Shown here one piece after another: positions 1 through 5,537 of a stretch of DNA of 6,519 nucleotides (positions are counted from its first letter, which is position 1; each line of letters opens with the position of its first letter). The notes below the pieces were generated by a model. It was given only the letters and a program-made list of their open reading frames with translations, was not told where the DNA came from and made no database searches. The stretch spans positions 1-6,519 of the forward strand of contig CALMYA010000057.1 in NCBI GenBank assembly GCA_937873535.1, written 5' to 3'. The DNA comes from an uncultured bacterium (GTDB taxonomy: Bacteria; Patescibacteriota; Minisyncoccia; Phycocordibacterales; CAIZLB01). The position numbers and the translations under genes are program-made.

Positions 1-1
1 C

Positions 2-21
2 CACCGCAGGTTACTGCGGTG
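2..21. terminator. Hairpin, probable intrinsic terminator at the window edge
   Basis: A perfect 8-bp stem (CACCGCAG paired with CTGCGGTG) closes a GTTA loop. On the plus strand it is followed by GTTTCC, giving a short T run, so it could end a plus-strand gene lying before the window. It also lies 39 nt beyond the stop codon of the minus-strand gene at 61-1005 and could end that transcript, but any T tract on that side is outside the window. A bidirectional terminator between convergent genes is the simplest reading. The stem is seen directly; the function is inferred. Confidence 0.6.
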
Positions 22-60
22 TTTCCAAGCTCGTGTAGCTTTAGTTTCCTCTATTCTTAC

Positions 61-1005
61 TTATCTAACATCTGCTGTCGAAGATGCTGATACAGGGGTT
101 TTAATCTTTGTGCCTTTCACAATTGATTTTATTGTTTCTTTCGCGCCCTTTAATGTATTTGTTGCTGATTTAACTTTTTCTTTTCCTGCCTTAAGCGCTG
201 CAATGTTTGCTTCAGCTTTCGCTTTGTCGCCATTGTCTGCTGTAAGCGAAGACACAAGGCTAATTGCTGCGGCTACGTCTACCTTTGCAGAGGCTATTTT
301 TGTGTTAACTTCAGCGAGTGAAGTTACATATGCTGTGACGTTTACGCCAGCGGCTCTAGCTGCGTCGATACGTGCCTGAAGTTTTGCGGCTACGGTAACG
401 AAGTCATCGATGAGGTTCTGAACCCGTTCAGCTGATGCCAAAACTGCCATTTGCGGCATAACTAGTGCGTAAATTCTTAGAGATGAATTGATAGATTGAA
501 TATCTGTCTTGAGAACTGCAGTATCAGTATCTGCAGAAATCTTTGCTTTCAGCGTATTCAGTTTTGTTATTTCTGCCTGAATTTCAGCCTTGGTTGTAGC
601 CTTTTGTGAATCAGAAAGTTTTTTCATGCCGTCGATTCGTGTCGAAAAAGAATTCATAGCCTCAATTCTTTTGTCGATTTCGGCAATTGCCCGAGCTTTT
701 GCCTGCGCAATTATAGCGGCGCTGCTACTAGCGTTAAGTTGCGCGTTTGCTCTTAAATTAGTTGTGGCGTTTATAGGAAGATTTTTTCTTTCAGAGTCTT
801 CGCGCTCCCCAGGGCCTTCGCGGTGTTCCTGCTTACCTTTTAAATCTTTTAAAATACCGCCGATTGCTCCTGGTCGCTGACCGTCTACATTAACGTTTGA
901 TGTGGCTGAAACTCCCACAGACGTCTCTGCTGATGCTGTTGCTGCAACACCTAGCGATAATGCTAGGGTAGAGGCAAGAACAGTGTATATAAGTGTCTTT
1001 TTCAT
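61..1005 (-). CDS. Secreted alanine/lysine-rich helical protein of unknown function
   Basis: This 314-aa protein has a clear Sec signal peptide: MKK, a hydrophobic stretch at about residues 4-22, and a signal peptidase I site ATASA|E after Ala26. A low-complexity charged linker follows at about 45-75, rich in Gly, Glu, Arg and Lys. The rest (about 90-300) is heptad-like helix, rich in Ala, Lys, Ile and Glu, likely coiled coil. It contains a more conserved-looking block at 176-203 (beginning LRIYALVMPQMAVLASAERV). There is no cysteine and no second membrane span, so it is probably exported and either released or bound to the surface non-covalently. It ends in TAA. The start has no Shine-Dalgarno sequence, but the signal peptide fixes it. 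It lies 72 nt downstream of the small membrane protein gene on the same strand and may be co-transcribed with it. I do not recognise a named family; proteins of this style are common in Parcubacteria from general knowledge, and the function is unknown. Confidence 0.88.
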   Translation of the reverse strand: MKKTLIYTVLASTLALSLGVAATASAETSVGVSATSNVNVDGQRPGAIGGILKDLKGKQEHREGPGEREDSERKNLPINATTNLRANAQLNASSSAAIIAQAKARAIAEIDKRIEAMNSFSTRIDGMKKLSDSQKATTKAEIQAEITKLNTLKAKISADTDTAVLKTDIQSINSSLRIYALVMPQMAVLASAERVQNLIDDFVTVAAKLQARIDAARAAGVNVTAYVTSLAEVNTKIASAKVDVAAAISLVSSLTADNGDKAKAEANIAALKAGKEKVKSATNTLKGAKETIKSIVKGTKIKTPVSASSTADVR

Positions 1006-1077
1006 AAGTTGATGGGTTTTTGAGTTAATACTTATTAGTAGTGCATTATCTGTGACGTAGGTATGGCTAGATGATTA

Positions 1078-1308
1078 CTAGTTCTGCTGTGCTGCTTCAG
1101 CTGCGGTAATTTTTGCGTCGAGGCTTGCTGTGTCTTTGTCTAGAGCTTCATCTGAAGTGTCGTTGGTTGCTGACATGCCTGTTACATTTACATTATTGTT
1201 TTCGCCATTAGACCCCTGCATTGAAGGTTTTTGCATTAGCCCTGCGATGATTATAAGCACTGCAACAATTAGTACTATCCAGATAACCGTTTTTGTCGTT
1301 TTTGACAT
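1078..1308 (-). CDS. Small single-span membrane protein of unknown function
   Basis: This 76-aa protein starts MSKTTKTVIW. It has one strongly hydrophobic helix at about residues 8-24 (Ile/Val/Leu-rich), then a low-complexity polar linker (about 26-50, Asn/Gly/Ser/Thr) and a short acidic helix (about 51-74, SDEALDKDTASLDAKITAAE). The basic N-terminus before the helix predicts an N-in, C-out anchor, leaving about 50 residues outside. The reading frame stays open upstream to a TTG at 1365, but the ATG at 1306-1308 is preferred because it places the lysine-flanked anchor at the N-terminus and the upstream residues do not look like a membrane protein start. It stops with TAG. It is divergent from the gene at 1506 and upstream of the secreted protein gene at 61-1005. 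No named family is recognised. The C-terminal helix and the neighbour's helices suggest a shared envelope role, which is inference only. Confidence 0.75.
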   Translation of the reverse strand: MSKTTKTVIWIVLIVAVLIIIAGLMQKPSMQGSNGENNNVNVTGMSATNDTSDEALDKDTASLDAKITAAEAAQQN

Positions 1309-1327
1309 GTGATATTGAATAATTAAG

Positions 1328-1353
1328 GTTTTGATAAAACGCCATACATGGCG
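1328..1353 (-). promoter_or_regulatory. Leader dyad upstream of the small membrane protein gene
   Basis: An inverted repeat CGCCAT-AC-ATGGCG spans 1340-1353 and directly abuts a second one, GTTTT-GAT-AAAAC, at 1328-1340. Read on the minus strand, the first stem is followed by TTTT, so in RNA it resembles a small intrinsic terminator or attenuator. In DNA it could be an operator. If the TATAAT at 1371-1376 is the promoter, both dyads lie in the leader, between the predicted transcription start (about 1364) and the ATG at 1308. The stems are seen; the role is inferred. Confidence 0.35.
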
Positions 1354-1370
1354 AAGACCGAACAAGTATC

Positions 1371-1398
1371 ATTATATATCAATCGTTCGCATGCACAA
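1371..1398 (-). promoter_or_regulatory. Candidate promoter for the minus-strand gene pair
   Basis: On the minus strand a perfect TATAAT occupies 1371-1376. Sixteen bases upstream is TTGTGC (1393-1398), a weak match to TTGACA. The predicted start of transcription is near 1364, giving a leader of about 56 nt before the ATG at 1308. The -10 match is exact, but the sequence is AT-rich, so chance matches are possible. Confidence 0.45.
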
Positions 1399-1412
1399 TT
1401 CTTTTTATTTGG

Positions 1413-1491
1413 ATCAAAAATACAGCAATGCATTCACTGGAGCATATCGCATATACGCATGCTCCAGTGAATGCATTGCTGTATTTTTGAT
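1413..1491. repeat. Perfect 33-bp inverted repeat with 13-nt centre
   Basis: The left arm (1413-1445) and right arm (1459-1491) are exact reverse complements over 33 bases and enclose a 13-nt AT-rich centre (1446-1458). Each arm begins or ends with an A5/T5 run (ATCAAAAATACAG and CTGTATTTTTGAT). Each also carries an internal 8-nt palindrome, AATGCATT (1427-1434 and 1470-1477). The element lies in the divergent intergenic region, upstream of both predicted transcripts, and its right arm runs into the extended -10 of the gene at 1506. It could be a MITE-like hairpin, a paired regulator-binding site, a barrier to transcription, or a fold-back artefact of assembly or amplification. Confidence 0.97.
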
Positions 1492-1496
1492 ATACT
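1488..1496 (+). promoter_or_regulatory. Extended -10 promoter for the gene at 1506
   Basis: TGATATACT fits the extended -10 pattern TGnTATAAT with one mismatch in the hexamer (TATACT, 1491-1496). There is no good -35, as expected for this promoter class. The predicted start is near 1503, only about 3 nt before the ATG at 1506, so the mRNA would be almost leaderless. The TG and the first T of the hexamer lie inside the right arm of the 33-bp inverted repeat. A 9-nt dyad (ATAC-T-GTAT, 1492-1500) overlaps the -10. Confidence 0.55.
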
Positions 1497-1505
1497 GTAT
1501 TTGAA

Positions 1506-2159
1506 ATGAACAAGCAACAGGCAAGCTCTTTTTCTTTTATAGTCAAAGTGTTTATTCTCGTCATTATTTTTGGCGCGTTTCCGGTCTTTGTGACGATGAC
1601 GGCATCCAACTATAAAAACAAGGCCGCGCGAATTATAGAAAGTCAGAATCCTTCATCCGACCAAATAGAACAAAATACAAACCAGCTTGCTGGCAATTCA
1701 AACAGCGACGTAACTGTTCTTACTGAAGATCAGGCAAATACAATGCGCAGCGTAAAAACATTTATTGTTGGAAGGTGGGTGAGCCTTCAGGATAAGACAT
1801 ACGTGGTCGAATTTCTTCAAAACGGCACTTTTTCAGACAAAGACAGCGAGCGGGTAGTGGCTTATGGAACATGGTCGCCGTTCGTCTCTTCAACATCAAC
1901 TAGTAATTTTCAAATAGATTCGCCGACAGGCCAGAACATTGATGGTTTCGACAATTCGAATTCCTCTTATTATCTAACCAAGGAACATTACGAAGAAAGA
2001 TATAAGAACCAGAAATTTGTGTATGAAATAATGCAGCTCGACCAAGATAGAGCGATACTTTATTACACAGGCAACAGTAAAATTTTGTACTTTGTACGCG
2101 ACACTTCAGCGAACAGAGCAGCGGGCGATGTTGCCTCATCATCAACTCAAGCTTTGTAA
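1506..2159 (+). CDS. Membrane-anchored protein with extracytoplasmic domain, function unknown
   Basis: This 217-aa protein has an N-terminal hydrophobic segment at about residues 9-31. No clear signal peptidase site follows, so it is probably a signal anchor with the C-terminal part outside the membrane. A polar linker rich in Asn, Gln and Ser (about 45-80) leads to a predicted beta-rich domain. That domain starts with GRWVS (89-93) and YVVEFLQNGTFSD (99-111), continues with GTWSPF (121-126), and ends with paired strands FVYEIMQLD and AILYYTG at about 171-189. The pattern of a GxW followed by a strand and NGTF resembles small lipocalin-like or META-like beta-barrel domains, but this is a guess from motif shape. 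The tail (200-217) is Ala/Ser-rich. There is no Shine-Dalgarno sequence; the start is set by the anchor and by the extended -10 just upstream. It stops with TAA, 27 nt before the PAP2 gene. Confidence 0.85.
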   Translation: MNKQQASSFSFIVKVFILVIIFGAFPVFVTMTASNYKNKAARIIESQNPSSDQIEQNTNQLAGNSNSDVTVLTEDQANTMRSVKTFIVGRWVSLQDKTYVVEFLQNGTFSDKDSERVVAYGTWSPFVSSTSTSNFQIDSPTGQNIDGFDNSNSSYYLTKEHYEERYKNQKFVYEIMQLDQDRAILYYTGNSKILYFVRDTSANRAAGDVASSSTQAL

Positions 2160-2171
2160 TAGTGAGTATTT

Positions 2172-2177
2172 TATACC
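2172..2177 (+). promoter_or_regulatory. Possible -10 hexamer close to the PAP2 gene start
   Basis: TATACC begins 15 nt before the ATG at 2187, the same spacing seen before the genes at 1506, 2807 and 3588. No matching -35 is visible. It would give a leader of about 3 nt. Weak on its own; it is listed because of the repeated spacing. Confidence 0.25.
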
Positions 2178-2186
2178 CAGACATTT

Positions 2187-2759
2187 ATGTGTTACTTCTG
2201 TCTTGATTCTTCAAATACATTCAATGCAACAGCGGCAGCGTGGACGCTTGCACTGAGAGATGGAACACATACACCATTTCTTACCGATTTCATGCTCTTT
2301 GTAACATACATTGGTAGCCCTCAAAGTATGACGGCTATTGCTATTGCCGCTCTGCTTGTTCTTGTTGTTACTAAAAAATATAAACATGTGGTTCATTTTG
2401 TTTTGGCACTGTCTGTTTGCGCATTAGCCATATGGGCGATTAAGAACAGCGTTCAATTGCCACGCCCGGCTCAAGCGGCAATACTTACCGAATCTGGTTA
2501 CAGCTTTATAAGCGGCCATGCAGCCTTTGCATCTACATTTATTATTTTGATGCTACATATATATCTACCCCATGTGCATTTACGGGCACTTCGTTGGCTC
2601 TGCATAGCGTTTGGTGCTTTAGCAGCTCTACTTATAGGTGTAAGCAGGTTGTATTTGGGGGTGCACTACGCCACCGATGTAGTAGGGGGCTTCATTCTTG
2701 GTAGTGCTGTCGGGTTCATATCTATATTTCTATATAAAAGGTATTCAGCAAAAAAGTAA
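2187..2759 (+). CDS. PAP2-family membrane phosphatase
   Basis: This 190-aa protein carries the complete three-part signature of the PAP2/acid phosphatase superfamily. Motif 1 is KNSVQLPRP (K86, R93, P94). Motif 2 is SGH (S109, G110, H111, preceded by FI rather than the common P). Motif 3 is SRLYLGVHYATD (S153, R154, H160, D164). His160 is the expected nucleophile, with His111 as proton donor. Hydrophobic segments lie at about 32-62, 68-86, 112-128, 134-152 and 164-184, as in integral-membrane PAP2 proteins with the active site facing outward. Likely substrates are lipid phosphates such as undecaprenyl pyrophosphate or phosphatidic acid; the sequence does not decide which, so no gene symbol is given. 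The ATG has no Shine-Dalgarno sequence. The gene lies 27 nt after the anchored protein gene and 47 nt before the SIMPL gene. Confidence 0.93.
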   Translation: MCYFCLDSSNTFNATAAAWTLALRDGTHTPFLTDFMLFVTYIGSPQSMTAIAIAALLVLVVTKKYKHVVHFVLALSVCALAIWAIKNSVQLPRPAQAAILTESGYSFISGHAAFASTFIILMLHIYLPHVHLRALRWLCIAFGALAALLIGVSRLYLGVHYATDVVGGFILGSAVGFISIFLYKRYSAKK

Positions 2760-2792
2760 TATACCCAACAAGATATTATGGCAGAAAAGGGG

Positions 2793-2798
2793 TATAAT
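2793..2798 (+). promoter_or_regulatory. Consensus -10 hexamer just upstream of the first SIMPL gene
   Basis: A perfect TATAAT starts 14 nt before the ATG at 2807. Normal -10 geometry would put the transcription start at about 2805, giving an essentially leaderless mRNA. There is no recognisable -35. A near copy of the surrounding 9-mer (TATTATGGC at 2774-2782 against TATAATGGC at 2793-2801) lies 19 nt upstream and may be a second -10 or part of a binding site. Confidence 0.45.
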
Positions 2799-2806
2799 GG
2801 CGGCAT

Positions 2807-3538
2807 ATGAATAATTTTAAAAACCCAATGGTTGCCGCCGCTTCAGTATTGGCCGCAGGCTTCCTACTTTGCGCTATTATTGCAGGCTATTCTTTTTATT
2901 CAATTAGGGCGATGGACAACCAACTTTCCGTTACTGGTTCTGCTAAACAAGAAATAAAGGCCGACTCGGTTAAATGGCTGGTTACAGTTTCGCGCCCTGC
3001 ATATGCATATTCACTTAAAACGGGTTACGGCCAAGTTGCATCAGACCTTAAAATAGTAAAAGCATTTTTTGCTAATCATGGGTTTGCAGAAACTGAACTA
3101 AATGTTTCAACTGTGTTTATGGATGAAGTGTATAGCAATACGAACCCTCCGCCAGAAAGTAAGCCTTATGTGCTTAGGCAAACAATTGAGCTCTCTTCAA
3201 AAGACGTAGAAAAAGTTTCAGCGCTTTCAAAAAATATTCAAGATATCATAGACCAGGGTGTTATTTTAAGCGCCCAAGCGCCTAATTATTCGTATTCTGC
3301 GCTCGCAGACCTTCGCGTTTCATTGCTCGCTGCCGCACTTAAGGATGCAAAGGCAAGAGCTGAGTCTATTGCAGGAATGGCAGGAAATAAGGTCGGAAAG
3401 CTAAAGTCGGCCTCAAGCGGTGTTGTTCAGGTACTTCCTGTGGGTTCAGTTGAAGTTTCAGATTACGGTTCATACGATACATCGAGCATCGACAAAGAGG
3501 TAATGGTTACTGTTCGTGCGTCGTTCAGTATCAAATAA
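2807..3538 (+). CDS. SIMPL-domain (DUF541) membrane-anchored protein, first copy
   Basis: This 243-aa protein has one N-terminal membrane helix (about residues 8-33). An extracytoplasmic SIMPL/DUF541 domain follows at about 38-243. Family features visible are the first strand LSVTGSAKQEIKADSVKW (40-57), the long helix with an Ala-rich pattern AALKDAKARAESIAGMAG (176-193) followed by a KVGKLKS strand, and a final strand VMVTVRASFSIK (232-243). The central SSKDVEKVSALSKNIQDIID block matches the family's helix before the second repeat half. SIMPL proteins (such as YggE or BP26) are exported, can form ring-like oligomers and have been linked to stress resistance, but no biochemical activity is firmly assigned. 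The gene lies 47 nt after the PAP2 gene and 49 nt before folD. The start is set by the anchor helix; no Shine-Dalgarno sequence is at normal distance (an AAAAGG at 2786-2791 is too far). Confidence 0.88.
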   Translation: MNNFKNPMVAAASVLAAGFLLCAIIAGYSFYSIRAMDNQLSVTGSAKQEIKADSVKWLVTVSRPAYAYSLKTGYGQVASDLKIVKAFFANHGFAETELNVSTVFMDEVYSNTNPPPESKPYVLRQTIELSSKDVEKVSALSKNIQDIIDQGVILSAQAPNYSYSALADLRVSLLAAALKDAKARAESIAGMAGNKVGKLKSASSGVVQVLPVGSVEVSDYGSYDTSSIDKEVMVTVRASFSIK

Positions 3539-3571
3539 ATTCGGCGTTTTAAATCTTTAATCGCAATACTT

Positions 3572-3577
3572 TATAAA
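3572..3577 (+). promoter_or_regulatory. Possible -10 hexamer close to the folD start
   Basis: TATAAA starts 16 nt before the folD ATG at 3588, predicting a transcription start near 3584 and a leader of about 4 nt. No good -35 is present. The 49-nt gap from the preceding SIMPL gene contains no terminator, so read-through from upstream is also possible. Confidence 0.3.
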
Positions 3578-3587
3578 TGACATTATT

Positions 3588-4472
3588 ATGGCAATACTTC
3601 TCGACGGAAAAAAAATACGTAATGATATTGCTGAAGAACTTAAGGCGAAGATTTCTGCTGAAAAGAAAGTGCGGGGAACTGTGCCTGTTCTTGCTATTGT
3701 TCAGATAGGAGATAATAAGGAGTCGGAAGCATATATAAAGAACAAAAAGAAATTTGGCGAAACATGCGGCTCTGAAGTAAGGCACGTGCATCTTCCTGTC
3801 GACATTTCAGAAGATGACCTGCATGCTGAAATTAAAAAACTAAATGCCGATACTACTGTTCACGGTATTATCACTCAAATGCCGTTTCCGAAGCATTTGA
3901 ACAAAGAAAAAATTGTCGAATATATTGCGCCGGGTAAAGATGTAGACGGCCTTACGGCTGCAAGCATAAAAGGTTTGTGGATAGGTAGTAAAGACTCATT
4001 TATGCCTGCGACAACACGTGGCGTCATGACACTTCTTAAACACTACAATATTGAAATTGCCGGAAAGAAAGCGGTGGTTATTGGCCGTTCAACACTTGTA
4101 GGAAAACCTACGGCTATTGCCCTTACTAATGCTGACGCTACGGTAACACTTTGCCACTCTGGTACAACTGAACTCGAATATCATACGCTCGCTGCAGACA
4201 TTATCGTAACAGCCGTCGGCCGACCTCGTCTTATAACAGAGCATCATGTGCGACCCGACCACGTTATTATAGATGTGGGAATTACCATGGAAGACTTACC
4301 CGATGGTATTTCGGGCAGACACGCAGTGGGAGATGTAGACTTTCATGAAGTTTCAAAAATTGTTCACGCAATATCTCCAGTTCCCGGCGGCGCTGGGCCG
4401 ATGACGGTTGCATCATTGTTCCAAAACTTATTTGACGCGTATCTTAATTCGGAACATAATATGTCGCATTAA
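3588..4472 (+). CDS. folD: Bifunctional methylenetetrahydrofolate dehydrogenase / methenyltetrahydrofolate cyclohydrolase
   Basis: This 294-aa protein has the usual full FolD length. It interconverts 5,10-methylene-THF, 5,10-methenyl-THF and 10-formyl-THF in the cytosol using NADP(H), supplying one-carbon units for purines and formyl-methionine. The N-terminal catalytic domain shows SEAYIKNKKKFGE with the Tyr49/Lys53 active-site pair, ITQMPFPKH (95-103, a variant of the common QLPLP) and the GKDVDGL loop (116-122) with the conserved aspartates 118 and 120. The Rossmann domain carries VVIGRSTLVGKPTAIAL (163-179), TAVGRP (208-213) and VIIDVGI (226-232). The C-terminal signature is SPVPGGAGPMTVA (263-275), with Ala269 where Val is more common. 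All key residues appear present. The gene sits between two SIMPL genes, 49 nt after the first and 74 nt before the second, which is not a pathway-based neighbourhood. The ATG fits the family N-terminus (MAxxLDGK). Confidence 0.97.
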   Translation: MAILLDGKKIRNDIAEELKAKISAEKKVRGTVPVLAIVQIGDNKESEAYIKNKKKFGETCGSEVRHVHLPVDISEDDLHAEIKKLNADTTVHGIITQMPFPKHLNKEKIVEYIAPGKDVDGLTAASIKGLWIGSKDSFMPATTRGVMTLLKHYNIEIAGKKAVVIGRSTLVGKPTAIALTNADATVTLCHSGTTELEYHTLAADIIVTAVGRPRLITEHHVRPDHVIIDVGITMEDLPDGISGRHAVGDVDFHEVSKIVHAISPVPGGAGPMTVASLFQNLFDAYLNSEHNMSH

Positions 4473-4546
4473 GGCGCGTACGTTGTATCGGCAACGCGAA
4501 CACGCGGCAGCAAGTACATTATTCATAATCTAAAAAAAATATTTTT

Positions 4547-5491
4547 ATGGCATTAAAAGATTCCAACGGAAACAGCGAAGGTCCTCATTTTTCATTCTCA
4601 TCAGAACAGCTCAGCAATGCTTTACGTTTCGCAGGTGTTGTTTGTGTGGGAGTGCTTACTCTTTTTCTTCTCGTTCACACTATGGGCGCGGTGCGTGTGT
4701 ATCCTACTTTAGGCGAAGGTGAAGTTGCGGGTGAAGCGCAGCACACAATTACGGTAAACGGCGAAGCCGATATGGATGTTCTTCCTGACATAACAACATT
4801 TAGCGTAAGTGTCGAAGCTGACGGCAAAACAGTAGCAGAAGCTCAGTCTAAAGCGGCGGCTATTAGCAATAAAGCTATAGCATTTATTAAAGGAAAAGGC
4901 GTAGCCGAGAAAGATATTAAAACAACTGGTCTATATACCAACCCAAAGTACGATACCAAGTACAGGCCTTGCGCAGTGTCAATGGATGCTGCGGTAAAAT
5001 CAGTTTCTTCTGGCTCAGGTTCTTCCGGCTCGGTTGGTTCTGCAGTTGCTTACCCAACAATAATGCCTCCTTGCAGTTCAGAATCGGTTATCAGCGGCTA
5101 CACTACATATCAAAGCTTTGATGTGAAGGTTCGAAATATAGACAAAGAACCAAATAAGACAACTGAGCTTGTCGCAGGCGTCGCATCTTTCGGCGCTAAG
5201 GCATCTACGCCTTACAGCACAATAGACAAGCCTGATGTATATGCTAATGCAGTAAGACGAGAGGCAATAATGAAAGCTCGCGCACAGGCTGATATTCTGG
5301 CTAAAGATCTAGGTGTGAAAATAGTTCGTGTATCGAGCTTCAGTGAAAACGGTAACCCATCATACCCAAGGCCATACGCTGTCGGCAATATGATGGAATC
5401 AAAAGCTTCTTACGACACTGTGGCACCAGAACTTCCTACGGGAACGAACAAAATAACGTCATCGGTATCAATTACGTATCAAATTAGATAG
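4547..5491 (+). CDS. SIMPL-domain (DUF541) membrane-anchored protein, second and larger copy
   Basis: This 314-aa protein has a cytoplasmic N-terminal stretch (1-25), one membrane helix (about 28-49) and an extracytoplasmic SIMPL/DUF541 domain from about 66 to the end. Typical parts are TITVNGEADMDVLPDITTFS (67-86), the helix with AEAQSKAAAISNKAIAFIK and GVAEKDIKTTGLYTNPKY (118-135), GYTTYQSFDVKVRN (184-197), the Ala-rich helix AVRREAIMKARAQADILAKD (235-254), and the final strand ITSSVSITYQIR (303-314). It matches the classic SIMPL pattern better than the first copy. Between the family's conserved blocks there is an insertion at about 142-180 containing a Gly/Ser-rich run (SSGSGSSGS) bordered by Cys142 and Cys176, possibly a disulfide-closed loop. 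It is 74 nt after folD and stops with TAG, 46 nt before the next gene. No Shine-Dalgarno sequence; the leader before the ATG is A/T only. Confidence 0.92.
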   Translation: MALKDSNGNSEGPHFSFSSEQLSNALRFAGVVCVGVLTLFLLVHTMGAVRVYPTLGEGEVAGEAQHTITVNGEADMDVLPDITTFSVSVEADGKTVAEAQSKAAAISNKAIAFIKGKGVAEKDIKTTGLYTNPKYDTKYRPCAVSMDAAVKSVSSGSGSSGSVGSAVAYPTIMPPCSSESVISGYTTYQSFDVKVRNIDKEPNKTTELVAGVASFGAKASTPYSTIDKPDVYANAVRREAIMKARAQADILAKDLGVKIVRVSSFSENGNPSYPRPYAVGNMMESKASYDTVAPELPTGTNKITSSVSITYQIR

Positions 5492-5537
5492 AGCGAAGTA
5501 AATTACCGAAGAATATAAGCATAAATAATACAAAAAC

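Noticed and set aside
1309..1365. N-terminal extension of the small membrane protein to a TTG at 1365
   Set aside because: The added 19 residues (MFGLRHVW...) do not resemble an anchor start, overlap the leader dyads and begin too close to the TATAAT at 1371. The ATG at 1308 gives a standard lysine-flanked anchor.
1413..1491. Integron attC site or CRISPR repeat
   Set aside because: The hairpin lacks attC core motifs (GTTRRRY) and unpaired extrahelical bases, and there is no integrase. There is a single inverted pair and no spaced direct repeats.
1479..1500. LexA/SOS-box-like CTGTAT motifs near the promoter
   Set aside because: CTGTAT occurs twice as a direct repeat, but there is no CTG-N10-CAG dyad, so an SOS operator is not supported.
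1379..1609. 76-aa minus-strand open frame across the inverted repeat
   Set aside because: It overlaps the start of the gene at 1506 and the hairpin, has no recognisable protein features and is explained as a chance frame.
1900..2184. 94-aa minus-strand open frame
   Set aside because: It is antisense to the well-supported gene at 1506-2159, with a composition typical of a shadow frame.
4473..4546. Terminator after folD
   Set aside because: A CGTTG/CAACG stem (4481-4496) exists but has no T tract after it; the T-rich stretch lies about 40 nt downstream next to the next start codon.
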